A program made the translations under genes and the position numbers. The notes under the pieces are model-generated. The model saw only the letters and a program-made list of their open reading frames with translations. It searched no databases and was not told the origin of the DNA. A stretch of DNA of 57,342 nucleotides, taken from NCBI RefSeq assembly GCF_016552165.1, contig NZ_JACVDA010000013.1, positions 1 to 57,342 of the forward strand. Direction: 5' to 3'. The DNA comes from Parvimonas parva. GTDB lineage: Bacteria; Bacillota; Clostridia; Tissierellales; Peptoniphilaceae. Below are positions 33,441 through 42,627 of this stretch, one piece after another (the stretch's first letter is position 1; every line of letters begins with the position of its first letter).

Positions 33441-36400
33441 ATGAAAAAAAGAACGATAGCTATGTTGTTACTTAGTGCTTTAGTTTTAAGTGCTTGTGGT
33501 AGCAAAAAAGAAGTTAAAGAAAAAGAAAAGATAGATGTGAGTCTTTTTGAAGAAAATGATTCAAAAAGGAGTAAGTATAAGGGATATACTGTTGAGGAAG
33601 TATATATTAATGGAGAAAAAGTTAAAATAGATGTCCAATCTCATGGCGACCATTATCATATTATTTATAATGGAAAGAAATATAGCTTAGATAAAGAAAA
33701 ATATGAAGAGCTTTTTAAAAAAGATAATAAAATTGTTCTTGAAAGTGAAAATATGGAAAAGAGTTTAAAAGATATTTCTCCTGATGAAATTATTTCATAT
33801 TATAAGCATGGCGACCATTGGCACGTGAAAACAAAGCATGGAGAATTTATAACTCATGAGGACCCAAGTAAGATAAAAAATATTTCACAATTAAAAGAAA
33901 AGTCTATAAAGACTATAAGTAAAAAAGAATTGAATTCTAAAAGAATAGTTAGTTATTATAAACATGGCGACCACTGGCATGTTAGAACTGCTGACGGAAA
34001 AGAGTATGTTACTTATGAAGACCCGTCAAAGAAAACTGTAGTTGAAGAAAAAAAATCATCAAAAGTAGTTAATAAGATAACAGAAAAAGAAACAAAGGGA
34101 AGAAAGATAGTAGAGATTAGAAAGCATGGCGACCACTGGCATATTAAATTTGATGATGGAACAGAGTATGTTACTTACGAGAACCCAACAAAGAAAGATA
34201 AGATTGATGAAAAAAAATCATCAAAAGTAGTTGAGAAGATAACAGAAAAAGAAACAAAGGGAAGAAAGATAGTAGAGATTAGAAAACATGGCGACCATTG
34301 GCATGTAAAACTTGATGATGGAACTGAATATATAACAAAGAAAGATCCGACAGGTAAGAAAGAACTTCCTAGTGAAAAAGAGATGGAAAAAGATGATGAC
34401 TTTAAGAAAGAGTTTGAAATGCATTTCCACGATTTGTTACAAAATTATTTTGTTGGAGATGAAACTAAGATACGGGCTCATAGTAGTAAAAAGTCTGTAA
34501 AATCTTATTCTTGGTATATTAAAAGAAATGGGAAAGATTTTGAAAAAATAGAAAATGCAAATACTGAAACTTTAAAGATTGTTTTAACAGAACAAGATAA
34601 TCGCGCTATTATAAAGGCTGAGGCTTTAGATAAAAACGGAAAAGTTGTCGATACTTGTCAAGGAACTTTAAAAGTTTTAACTAAAAATGTTGGAGATGTT
34701 GTGATTACAGGCCTTAAAGACCATTATCATACTAAGGATAAATTATCTCTTTTGGTAAATTATGATGAAAATGATGTAAACTATGTGTGGTATTTGAAGA
34801 AAAGAGCACAAGATTTTGAAAAAGTTTTTGAGTCTAAGGATAAGAGTTTTAATTCAACATTTTCGTTGGATTCAACATATAATAGAGCGGTTATAAAGGT
34901 TGCTGTTTATAAAAACGGCGTCCTTTTAAAGGAATCTAATCCTGTAAAAATTATCGTAAATGACCATAATCACGGGCCTGCTTTTAAGGGAGAGCCGGAA
35001 ATTGGTAAAAAACTTTTAAAGAAAAAGGGCTTTGACGAAAGATTGATTTATGCTTTGATGTTAGCCGAGGGAGATATAGCTTTTCCGGGAAAAGAAATTT
35101 CTGATACAGAATTGGAAAATTATTTAAAGAGCATTAAAAAGATAAATTTATATAAATTTAATGATGCACTTAAAATGTCCGGACTTGAAAAGTTGGAAAA
35201 TCTTGAAAACTTAAATATTTCATATACAGGTGCAACTAATTCGGATATAGAAACTTTAAAGAAGTTCAAAAATTTAAAAGATTTAAATATTTCAGGTAAT
35301 AATATTACAAAATTCGACTTTATTAGTGAATATAAAAATTTAGAGGGTTTATCCATTATGGAGCTTGGTAATGTTGATTTGTCTTTTGTTAAAAATCTAA
35401 AAGATTTGAAAAAATTAAATATTTCAAGAAATGATATTCAAAGTTTTGCATTCATTTCTAATTTATCTAAACTAGATACTTTAATTATGGATTATGTGAA
35501 TTGTGATAATTTAGATTTCTTGAAAAATACAACAAAGTTGAAAAATTTAAGTCTTGACGGTAATAGAATTAAAGATTTGACTCCAATAAAAAATAATAAA
35601 TTTGAAACTCTTTATGTTTCCAAAACAGGAATAAAAGATTTTTCAATTCTTGGAAATCAAGAAAATCTTATTGCAATTTTTGCAAATGAAAATAATATTG
35701 ATAGCTTGAAAGTTTTTTCTAATTTTAAAAATGTTGAATTTATAGAGGCTGAAAAAAATAATATAAGTTCTTTAGAAGATGTTAAATTGTTCCCACTTCT
35801 TGAAACTTTGAAATTAGGGAAGAATCCAATTAAGAGTTTGAAAATTTCTAAGGATAATAACTCTATAAAGACTCTTAATTTGAATGAAACATTACTTGAA
35901 AATTTGGAATATAAAATTAAATTTAAATCACTTACAAGTTTAGAATATTCCAATACACCTGCGCTTAAATCTGAGCTTGGAAAAGTTGAAAATATTCAAA
36001 AAAATACAGCCGGAGTAATTTTTTATGACGGAAAATATTATGCAATAAGTCATGGCGACCATTCTCATACTTATGCAGGAACTCAAAGTGTTAATCCGAC
36101 AAAGGTTAAGTTTAAGTTTGATAATTCAGAAATAATCGGCTTTGATGAAACAGGATACTTTATTAATCATAAAGTTGCTACTTTGTCAGACGGTTCAGAA
36201 TATTTCAATATTTATCATATTGACGGTTTTCCAAAAGGAGCGTTTGAACTTCCTAATTCTATGAGTGAAAAATTAAAAGTTTCAGAAGAAATTGTATCAA
36301 AATTAGTTAAGCATAGAATTTCAGAAGTGGAAAATTTAATCAAGTCTAAAGAAAATAAAACTGAATTATTTAAGAAATTTGAAGAAATCAAAAAAATGGA

Positions 36401-36899
36401 AAATACAAATGAAAAATTCAAAAAAATAAATGAGTTTGAAAAGAAAGTTTCCGTTGAAAAAGAAATTAAAAAAGATAATAAAAATGCAGAGTTTGAAAAA
36501 TATAAAAAATTGTACGAAGAGAATAAAGAAAAAGTTTCTGTTTCAGACCAAGCATTTATTGAAAGTTTGATTAATGCAATAGAAACTGCATTGACAAAAA
36601 ATAATGAATCTTTTGCTAAAGAAAAGCTAAAAGCCTTAAAGACAGAGTTATCAAAATATATTCAAATTTCTGAAGAAAAGGTTGAAAACCAAAAAGAAGA
36701 TTCAAGAAAAGCAGACTTTGAAAAATACAAAAAGTTATATGAAGAAAACAAAGATAAAGTTCCAATGCTTAGTCAAGCCTATATTGAGGGATTAATTCCG
36801 TCATTGGAAACTGCTTTTTCAAACGGAAATAAAGATTTTATAGACAAGAATTTACCACTTTTGAAAAAAGAATTGTCAATGTTTATAAAAATTAATTAA
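33441..36899 (+). CDS. histidine-triad lipoprotein with leucine-rich repeats
   Basis: This 1152-residue protein has a lipoprotein signal (LVLSAC, Cys19). Histidine-triad motifs of the Pht type occur at residues 68-73 (HGDHYH) and 123-128 (HGDHWH), then three more HGDHWH before residue 300. Further His clusters (DHYHTKDK, DHNHGPA, HGDHSH) follow. Residues about 540-840 form leucine-rich repeats of internalin type (LKDLNISGNNI, LKNLSLDGNRI). The tail is helical, with two copies of FEKYKKLYEEN. Streptococcal Pht proteins bind zinc and pass it to the AdcA system and also act as adhesins. The triads recur at DNA level as CATGGCGACCA. Confidence 0.88.
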   Translation: MKKRTIAMLLLSALVLSACGSKKEVKEKEKIDVSLFEENDSKRSKYKGYTVEEVYINGEKVKIDVQSHGDHYHIIYNGKKYSLDKEKYEELFKKDNKIVLESENMEKSLKDISPDEIISYYKHGDHWHVKTKHGEFITHEDPSKIKNISQLKEKSIKTISKKELNSKRIVSYYKHGDHWHVRTADGKEYVTYEDPSKKTVVEEKKSSKVVNKITEKETKGRKIVEIRKHGDHWHIKFDDGTEYVTYENPTKKDKIDEKKSSKVVEKITEKETKGRKIVEIRKHGDHWHVKLDDGTEYITKKDPTGKKELPSEKEMEKDDDFKKEFEMHFHDLLQNYFVGDETKIRAHSSKKSVKSYSWYIKRNGKDFEKIENANTETLKIVLTEQDNRAIIKAEALDKNGKVVDTCQGTLKVLTKNVGDVVITGLKDHYHTKDKLSLLVNYDENDVNYVWYLKKRAQDFEKVFESKDKSFNSTFSLDSTYNRAVIKVAVYKNGVLLKESNPVKIIVNDHNHGPAFKGEPEIGKKLLKKKGFDERLIYALMLAEGDIAFPGKEISDTELENYLKSIKKINLYKFNDALKMSGLEKLENLENLNISYTGATNSDIETLKKFKNLKDLNISGNNITKFDFISEYKNLEGLSIMELGNVDLSFVKNLKDLKKLNISRNDIQSFAFISNLSKLDTLIMDYVNCDNLDFLKNTTKLKNLSLDGNRIKDLTPIKNNKFETLYVSKTGIKDFSILGNQENLIAIFANENNIDSLKVFSNFKNVEFIEAEKNNISSLEDVKLFPLLETLKLGKNPIKSLKISKDNNSIKTLNLNETLLENLEYKIKFKSLTSLEYSNTPALKSELGKVENIQKNTAGVIFYDGKYYAISHGDHSHTYAGTQSVNPTKVKFKFDNSEIIGFDETGYFINHKVATLSDGSEYFNIYHIDGFPKGAFELPNSMSEKLKVSEEIVSKLVKHRISEVENLIKSKENKTELFKKFEEIKKMENTNEKFKKINEFEKKVSVEKEIKKDNKNAEFEKYKKLYEENKEKVSVSDQAFIESLINAIETALTKNNESFAKEKLKALKTELSKYIQISEEKVENQKEDSRKADFEKYKKLYEENKDKVPMLSQAYIEGLIPSLETAFSNGNKDFIDKNLPLLKKELSMFIKIN

Positions 36900-36903
36900 A
36901 ACG

Positions 36904-36926
36904 AAAGCCACGATTGTGGCTTTTTT
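36904..36926 (+). terminator. terminator of the histidine-triad gene
   Basis: AAAGCCAC (36904-36911) pairs with GTGGCTTT (36916-36923) around GATT, then T. Confidence 0.93.
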
Positions 36927-36938
36927 ACTTTTAAAAAT

Positions 36939-37082
36939 TTTACTTTTCTCTTTGATTATGCTATAATTAATGCTTGAGTTATTACTCAAAATATGTCGTG
37001 ATATTTAATGTGTAGTTTGTTTTTGTCTTTTTTTCTTTCGTAACTATCGTTAAGATTCACGGTAAATATGAAAGGAAATAAT
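36939..37082 (+). promoter_or_regulatory. promoter and long 5' leader of the helicase gene
   Basis: TTTACT (36939-36944) and TATAAT (36962-36967), spacer 17 bases. The leader of about 110 bases begins with a hairpin TTGAGT-TATT-ACTCAA (36974-36989) and has a long pyrimidine tract. Long leaders of this kind are common on cold-induced helicase genes; regulation here is inferred. Confidence 0.6.
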
Positions 37083-38819
37083 ATGATAGAAAATTTTAAT
37101 GAATTTAATTTGTCGGATAGTCTTTTAAAAGCCATTGTTGAAATGGGTTTTGAAGAACCATCTCCAATTCAAAAACAAGCAATTCCAACGATGTTAAATA
37201 ATGAGGACATTATTGGACAAGCACAAACAGGAACAGGAAAGACTGCCTCTTTCGGTATTCCGATAGTGGAAAAGGTAAATAAAAATAGCAAGACGACACA
37301 AGCAATGGTACTTTGTCCGACTAGAGAGCTTTCAATTCAAGTTGCAGAAGAAATTTCAAAACTTGCAAAGTATAAGGGAGTTACTGTTGTTCCGATTTAT
37401 GGGGGACAACCGATAGAAAGACAAATCCGTTCTTTAAAAATGGGTGTTCAAGTTGTAGTTGGAACTCCGGGTCGTGTTATAGACCATATTAAGAGAAAAA
37501 CTTTAAAAACAGAAAATATTAGAACATTTGTTTTGGACGAGGCGGACGAAATGTTTGATATGGGCTTTAGAGAAGATATTGAAAAGATTATAGGATTTTT
37601 ACCTTATGAAAGACAAACAACTTTCTTCTCAGCTACAATGGACCAAGAAATTATGGACTTTGCTGCAAGATACCAAAGTGAGCCAAGACTTATAAAGGTT
37701 GTTCCTAAGGAATTGACTGTTCCAAAGGTTACTCAATACTATTTTGCGCTTAAACACAATATGAAGTTAGAAATACTATCTCGTATTTTAGATGTTCAAA
37801 ATCCGAAACTTACAGTTGTTTTCTGTAATACTAAAAAAATGGTTGACGATTTAACAGCAGGTCTTCAATCTCGTGGATATTTTGCAGACGGACTTCACGG
37901 TGATTTAAAGCAAATTCAAAGAGACGGAGTAATGAATAAGTTTAGAAATTCAACTATCGATATTTTAGTTGCAACTGATGTTGCTGCTCGTGGTATCGAT
38001 GTTGATGATGTAGATTTAGTTATAAATTATGATATGCCACAAGATGTGGAATATTATGTTCATAGAATAGGTAGAACTGCAAGGGCAGGTAGAGAGGGAA
38101 CTGCGATAAGTTTTGTTTCTCCAAGAGAAATGAACACTCTATCACAAATTCAAAAATATACAAAAACTAAGATTGAAAAAAGAGATATGCCAACTCTTAA
38201 AGACTTGATTAAAAGACATGAAGAAAGATTTATGGAAGATATCAAGGAAGAAATCAATAAAAATGAACATTCAAAAGAATTGAACCTTATCAATGTTTTG
38301 ATGAGTGAAGATTTTTCTCCAATCGACATTGCAGCTTGTCTTTTGAAACATTATAACGAAAATAATAAACTTAATAATCACGAAGAACTTATGGACGTTG
38401 ATATTAAGAAGAATAAGAAAAAAGGAAATGATAAGACTTCAATTTCTAACAAAACTTTTGGAAAGTCAAATGTTACAGATAAAAATTCAGGCAGAATTTA
38501 TATCAACATAGGCTCAAGAAAGGGAGTTTCACAAAGACATATAGTATCTGCTCTTTGTAATGACGCAGGATTAAGTGCAAGAGATATTGGAGATATTGAA
38601 ATTTTTGAAAAGTTCAGCTTTGTAAATATTCATAAAAATGCTCTTAAAGATGCAGTAAATAACTTGAATAATGCGCATATAAAAGGCTTTAAGGTCTTAG
38701 TTGAACTTGCGAATAAAAAAGAAAATCATTCAAAATTTTCTCCGAAACCAAAAGATAAAAAGGATAAAAAAGATAGAAAAGGCGATAAGTCGAAACGTGA
38801 TAAACAAAAAAGAAGATAG
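37083..38819 (+). CDS. DEAD-box RNA helicase with DbpA-type RNA-binding domain
   Basis: A 578-residue ATP-dependent RNA helicase. Motifs in order: Q motif FEEPSPIQKQAIP, I AQTGTGKT, Ia PTREL, II VLDEADEMFDMGF, III SAT, V ATDVAARGIDV, VI HRIGRTARAGREG. Residues about 480-555 (GRIYINIGSRKGVSQRHIVS) form the DbpA/CsdA RNA-binding domain, and the tail is Lys-rich. Such enzymes act in ribosome assembly and mRNA decay, especially in the cold. ATG 37083 has AAAGGA at 37071-37076; the in-frame ATG 15 bases upstream has none. Confidence 0.93.
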   Translation: MIENFNEFNLSDSLLKAIVEMGFEEPSPIQKQAIPTMLNNEDIIGQAQTGTGKTASFGIPIVEKVNKNSKTTQAMVLCPTRELSIQVAEEISKLAKYKGVTVVPIYGGQPIERQIRSLKMGVQVVVGTPGRVIDHIKRKTLKTENIRTFVLDEADEMFDMGFREDIEKIIGFLPYERQTTFFSATMDQEIMDFAARYQSEPRLIKVVPKELTVPKVTQYYFALKHNMKLEILSRILDVQNPKLTVVFCNTKKMVDDLTAGLQSRGYFADGLHGDLKQIQRDGVMNKFRNSTIDILVATDVAARGIDVDDVDLVINYDMPQDVEYYVHRIGRTARAGREGTAISFVSPREMNTLSQIQKYTKTKIEKRDMPTLKDLIKRHEERFMEDIKEEINKNEHSKELNLINVLMSEDFSPIDIAACLLKHYNENNKLNNHEELMDVDIKKNKKKGNDKTSISNKTFGKSNVTDKNSGRIYINIGSRKGVSQRHIVSALCNDAGLSARDIGDIEIFEKFSFVNIHKNALKDAVNNLNNAHIKGFKVLVELANKKENHSKFSPKPKDKKDKKDRKGDKSKRDKQKRR

Positions 38820-38821
38820 AT

Positions 38822-39523
38822 ATGGAATTTTGTAAATATAAAAAAGATTTGAATTTTTCATACACAATGGGAGCTTTTCCGACCATTGAGCTTTTGCAGT
38901 CAGAAAAGTATAAAACTATTGCAGTTTTAGTACATTCAAAATATGATGATAAAGAGAAAGTGGAAAAGTTTTGTGCTGAAAATAGAGTTAATTTAATTTA
39001 TAATGATAAAATTGTAAACAAACTTCAAAAAAAAGAAAATACACTTGTGATAGGTGTTTTTGAAAAAAACTTTGCAAAAATAAAAAAAGACAATCATATA
39101 TTGTTATGTGAGCCGAGAGATAAGGGAAATTTGGGAACTATTTTACGAACAGCTTTAGGATTTGGCTTTAAAAATATTGCCATAATTGACGGCTGTGATG
39201 TATTTGACCCAAAGACAGTTAGGGCATCAATGGGTGCGATTTTTAAGATGAATATAGAAATTTTTGAAAATTTTGAAGATTACAAGAAAAATTTTGAAGA
39301 AAATAATATTTATTCATTCATATTAAATGAAAAATCAACTTCTCTTAAAAATGTAGAAATTAAAAAGCCATTTACATTAATGTTCGGAAATGAATCACAT
39401 GGACTTGAAAACTTTGACTTAAAAGGAACAAATCCGGTATTCATAGAGCAAACAAAAGACGTAGATAGCTTTAACCTACCAATCGCAAGTGCAATAGCAA
39501 TGTATAAATTTACAGAAAGATAA
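38822..39523 (+). CDS. TrmH/SpoU-family RNA 2'-O-methyltransferase
   Basis: A 233-residue SPOUT enzyme. Motif 1 is PRDKGNLGTILRTALGFG, motif 2 LMFGNESHGL, motif 3 FNLPIASAIAMYKF, all of the SpoU type. The first 90 residues are a substrate-binding extension. The RNA target is not determinable. It starts two bases after the helicase stop, so both belong to one transcript. Confidence 0.9.
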   Translation: MEFCKYKKDLNFSYTMGAFPTIELLQSEKYKTIAVLVHSKYDDKEKVEKFCAENRVNLIYNDKIVNKLQKKENTLVIGVFEKNFAKIKKDNHILLCEPRDKGNLGTILRTALGFGFKNIAIIDGCDVFDPKTVRASMGAIFKMNIEIFENFEDYKKNFEENNIYSFILNEKSTSLKNVEIKKPFTLMFGNESHGLENFDLKGTNPVFIEQTKDVDSFNLPIASAIAMYKFTER

Positions 39524-39530
39524 AAAAACG

Positions 39531-39555
39531 AAAAGCAGGAGTAATCCTGCTTTTT
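39531..39555. terminator. bidirectional terminator
   Basis: AAAAGCAGGA (39531-39540) pairs with TCCTGCTTTT (39545-39554) around GTAA, between convergent genes. Confidence 0.92.
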
Positions 39556-39925
39556 AAATTAAGTTTGACAAGTCGTTCATATTAAATTCGTTTAATAAAT
39601 CTTTTAATCCTATTTTGATTTCATCTCTTTCAAAATTATGTTCATTTAGGAATTTTGAATCTTTTGTATTTAGGTAAGAATAGAAAAGCAGTCCGATAAG
39701 TAGGCTGTCGCCGTTTTTGTATTCTAACATTTTATACAGATTATCTTCTGCCTTATCGATATGACCTAAATCTATTTCTTCTTTTAAAACCTTTAAAAAT
39801 TCTTTGCTTTCATCGAATTTTAATAATTTTTCAGGAGAGGAATTTTTATCTATTTTAAATACAAATTCCAAAATCATACTTATCCATTCTTCAATTTTTC
39901 TCATTATATAGTCATTCTTTAACAT
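39554..39925 (-). CDS. DUF6483-like small protein
   Basis: A 123-residue soluble helical protein beginning MLKNDYIMRKIEEWISMILE, the start of a Firmicutes family that I recall as DUF6483, with tetratricopeptide-like helices (about residues 45-85). Function unknown. An AGGAGAT ribosome site precedes the ATG. It lies downstream of a decayed membrane protein on the same strand. Confidence 0.6.
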   Translation of the reverse strand: MLKNDYIMRKIEEWISMILEFVFKIDKNSSPEKLLKFDESKEFLKVLKEEIDLGHIDKAEDNLYKMLEYKNGDSLLIGLLFYSYLNTKDSKFLNEHNFERDEIKIGLKDLLNEFNMNDLSNLI

Positions 39926-39933
39926 ATTATCTC

Positions 39934-40208
39934 CTAGTCTATTACTTCAAGATATGCAATGTTAAAATACATTGTAGAACAGATTAGTCCAAGATTTAAA
40001 ATTACCCATAGAGCTGTTTGTTTTGTGTATCTTGTAAAATATGCTCCAACTGCTCCTAATATTTGTGGTAGAAAATAACCACAAATGAATACATATACAG
40101 GGAAAGAAATTCTAAGGTCTGTTTTAAATGATTTAACATATTAATGAAATTAATTCCATTAATGCACCTATTGTAAATAATATTTTTTTATATTTTCTTT
40201 GTTTCCAT
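39934..40208 (-). pseudogene. frameshifted small membrane protein
   Basis: On the minus strand an ATG at 40208 begins METKKI. Hydrophobic sequence then continues in three frames: FTIGALMELISLI, then INMLNHLK, then KTDLRISFPVYVFICGYFLP through TALWVILNLGLICSTMYFN and the stop at 39934-39936. At least two frameshifts and a stop break the gene. It looks like a four-segment membrane protein; family not recognised. Confidence 0.55.
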
Positions 40209-40235
40209 AGTTTTCCTTATCTTTGCCTAGAAAAT

Positions 40236-41177
40236 CTAAAAAAGTTTTTTAAATTCCTCTTGAGCTAGGATAAGTTCATGTGTCATAGGTGGATCGAATG
40301 AAGTATGTCCTGAAATAGGGAAAATTAATTTTGAATTATTTAATTTTTCATTTAATAAATGCGCTCCAACCGGTCTGCAATCAACATCATATCTTCCATG
40401 AATTATTATTGTAGGAATATCTTTTATTTTTTCTACATTATTTAAAATGTAATTATCCTCGAAGAAACAGTTGTTTACAAAGTAATGACATTCCATAATC
40501 GCCATTGAAATATCCTCATCAGTTATTTCTTCTGAAATTACTCTCGGTTCAAGCGCAACAACTGAATTTTCAAAAGCGCTAAAAGATTTTCCGTATTTCT
40601 TCTTTGTTTCATAATCGTCAGATGTTAAATATTTGTAATAGCTTTGAACATAATCTTTGCTTTCTTCCTCTGTAAAAGGTGCTTTAAAAATATCAAAAGC
40701 CTCCGGAAAGAACATTCCCGCTCCACCTTGATATAACCATTTAATATCTTCATCTCTTCCTAAGAATATTCCACGAAGGATAAGTCCGACAACTCTTTTT
40801 GGATAATTTTCTGCGTAGTATAAAGATAAAGTTGTTCCCCAAGAACCACCATAAACAAGCCATTTATCAATGCCTAAATGTTCTCTTATCTTCTCCATAT
40901 CTTTTGCAAGATTTTCTGTGTTGTTGTCTTTTAATTCTAAAAATGGCCTACTTTTACCACAACCTCTTTGGTCGATTGTTACTATTCTATAAAATGTAGG
41001 ATCTAAAAATCTTTTTGAATTTGCTCCACAACCACAACCCGGTCCTCCATGAACGAAAACAACAGGAGCACCATTTGGGTTTCCGGCTTGTTCAAAATAA
41101 ATTTCATGTGTATCATCAACTTTTAAATATCCCTTATCAAATGATTCGAAATCAGGAAAAAGCGTTTTAAATTCCAT
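40236..41177 (-). CDS. pip: proline iminopeptidase (S33 alpha/beta hydrolase)
   Basis: A 313-residue serine peptidase that removes N-terminal proline. The oxyanion motif VFVHGGPGCGCG, TIDQRGCGKSRP, nucleophile elbow GGSWGTTLSLYYA (catalytic Ser), Asp in IHGRYDVDCRP and His in SGHTSFDP are all present and match family S33 Pip. I chose ATG at 41177 with GGAGG upstream. The minus strand orientation and own spacing suggest a single-gene unit. Confidence 0.92.
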   Translation of the reverse strand: MEFKTLFPDFESFDKGYLKVDDTHEIYFEQAGNPNGAPVVFVHGGPGCGCGANSKRFLDPTFYRIVTIDQRGCGKSRPFLELKDNNTENLAKDMEKIREHLGIDKWLVYGGSWGTTLSLYYAENYPKRVVGLILRGIFLGRDEDIKWLYQGGAGMFFPEAFDIFKAPFTEEESKDYVQSYYKYLTSDDYETKKKYGKSFSAFENSVVALEPRVISEEITDEDISMAIMECHYFVNNCFFEDNYILNNVEKIKDIPTIIIHGRYDVDCRPVGAHLLNEKLNNSKLIFPISGHTSFDPPMTHELILAQEEFKKLF

Positions 41178-41297
41178 ATTAACCTCCAAAATAAATTTAA
41201 TTATCAAGACTATATTATAAGAAAAATATTTTTTTGTCAAGTTGTTTTTTATAGTTCAAATGTGATAAAATATTAAAATGATGTATTAGGAGGTTTT

Positions 41298-41537
41298 ATG
41301 ATAGGAATAGTAGCAGCTTGCCTTACGACATTTGCATTTGCACCACAAGTTATAAAGGTAATGAAGGATAAAAATACAAAATCTCTTTCATTAGTTATGT
41401 GTTTTATGCAAACTTTGGGAATTTTTTTGTGGTTGGTTCATGGAATTTTTATAAAAGACTTTGCGCTAATTTTTGCAAATAGTATTTCATTTGTTATGGT
41501 CGCAATAATACTTTTATATAAAATAAAATATCACTAG
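41298..41537 (+). CDS. SemiSWEET sugar transporter
   Basis: A 79-residue protein with three membrane helices and the PQ-loop FAFAPQVIKVMKDKNTKSLS. That is the SemiSWEET family, which dimerises to move sugars across the membrane. The conserved second-helix region CFMQTLGIFLWLVHGI is present. AGGAGG lies before the ATG. Confidence 0.9.
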   Translation: MIGIVAACLTTFAFAPQVIKVMKDKNTKSLSLVMCFMQTLGIFLWLVHGIFIKDFALIFANSISFVMVAIILLYKIKYH

Positions 41538-41587
41538 CTTTTTATTTAAAAATATGATATAATAACTGTATATATAATAAAAAAGAC

Positions 41588-41616
41588 TTGACAAATTAAA
41601 AGAAGGCGATTAAAAT
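41588..41616 (+). promoter_or_regulatory. promoter of the adhesin island
   Basis: TTGACA (41588-41593) and TAAAAT (41611-41616), spacer 17 bases. The expected start point falls at the first units of the repeat that follows. AT-rich sequence at 41550-41576 (AAATATGATATAATAACTGT) nearly repeats at 45.04 kb and may be another promoter. Confidence 0.7.
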
Positions 41617-41620
41617 GATC

Positions 41621-41675
41621 AAGACAAGACAAGACAAGACAAGACAAGACAAGACAAGACAAGACAAGACAAGAC
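41621..41675 (+). repeat. (AAGAC)11 pentanucleotide tract
   Basis: Eleven exact tandem copies of AAGAC. The tract lies at the transcript start of the adhesin island and also inside a short frame that begins at ATG 41615 and reads MIKTRQDKTRQD. With eleven copies this frame stops at 41710. One extra copy would shift it into a frame open to the TAA at 41805-41807, passing both hairpins. Tracts of this kind change length by slippage and often cause phase variation. Confidence 0.9.
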
Positions 41676-41757
41676 AAGGTTGTAATATGCTTAAACAACC
41701 TTTTATTTAGTGTGCATTTTTCTATGCGTAAAGCATGTGAAGATGCACATTTTTTTA
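41676..41757 (+). terminator. two terminator-like hairpins in the adhesin leader
   Basis: First: AAGGTTGT (41676-41683) with ACAACCTT (41695-41702), then TTATTT. Second: TGTGCAT (41711-41717) with ATGCACA (41743-41749), inner ATGC / GCAT (41724-41736), then seven T. Both are upstream of the first gene at 41859, so they may attenuate the whole island. 41758-41858 carries an AAGGAGGTG and short frames only. Confidence 0.65.
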
Positions 41758-41858
41758 TGTCTAAATTGTTTCGCGTTAACACTTTTAAGGAGGTGTTTTC
41801 AATGTAATAGGTGGGGTTATACGGAAAAAACAAAATAAAAATTATACGGAGGTAAAAG

Positions 41859-42617
41859 ATGAAAATATTAGTAAAAAAGACAATGGGCATATTGATGGCT
41901 ACATTAGTAGCATTTGGCGTAATGGCTGGAACTACACAGGCATTTGCGGCTGGCAACCAGCTCGAATATAAGGTTAATAGTCAGTTAAGTGTAAGTGGTT
42001 CACTTTTCTCAAAGAAAGTTACTGGAACTGTAGATGTAAGTAAAACCGTAACTGCAACTCCCGTAACTCCAATTGAAGGTCAGACAGATTTTTATTCAGG
42101 TGCTATAAGTGCAAGCGTGGAAGTTGCTGACCTTTTTGAAGGAGCTTACAAAGTATATGAGAAGGATATAAAAGGGAAAGGCTTTGGACCTTGGAATTTT
42201 GAAAATATAGTCATGTCTAGTGAAGGTGAAAAATTCCCAATTGCTCAATATACGGTAAAATTCCCTTCTAATTTCAAGATTGACGAAAAAGCAATTAAAG
42301 CTAGCGAAAATTCATCTGCTATTAGTGCTATTACAGCAAACTATGTAAAAAAGGATAATTCAGTTGTTATCACTATTCAATTAGGAAATTGGAATGATTA
42401 TAAAGAATTCTTTAAGCTTGTAGAAAGCGAACGTAATCAAACAGGACATGAAATTAACGTAAATATCCCATATACCGTAGAAGGAAAAGAAGAATTACTT
42501 GGGACTATAACAGGTTCGGGCGTTTGCCAATTATATAAATTTGGAAATCACCCAGTTAAGGATCCGATCGTTAACATTACATCCCCGCTAAAGTCTCTAG
42601 AAATTAAAAGACCGTAG
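41859..42617 (+). CDS. secreted surface protein without anchor
   Basis: A 252-residue protein with a signal peptide (about residues 1-31, ending QAFAAG) and a beta-rich mature part. No sorting signal or membrane tail is visible. It lies 10 bases before an LPXTG-type gene, so it may be a secreted partner or ligand-binding unit of the adhesins. I do not recognise the family. ATG 41859 follows GGAGG at 41846-41850. Confidence 0.75.
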   Translation: MKILVKKTMGILMATLVAFGVMAGTTQAFAAGNQLEYKVNSQLSVSGSLFSKKVTGTVDVSKTVTATPVTPIEGQTDFYSGAISASVEVADLFEGAYKVYEKDIKGKGFGPWNFENIVMSSEGEKFPIAQYTVKFPSNFKIDEKAIKASENSSAISAITANYVKKDNSVVITIQLGNWNDYKEFFKLVESERNQTGHEINVNIPYTVEGKEELLGTITGSGVCQLYKFGNHPVKDPIVNITSPLKSLEIKRP

Positions 42618-42627
42618 GAGGCTTAAC

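Noticed and set aside
41621-41675. CRISPR-like array
   Set aside because: Units are five bases without spacers; it is a microsatellite. No cas genes or spaced repeats are seen anywhere in the window.
41546-41956. Minus-strand 136-codon frame with CLVLS repeats
   Set aside because: It is only the reverse reading of the (AAGAC)11 tract and of the signal-peptide region of the gene at 41859.
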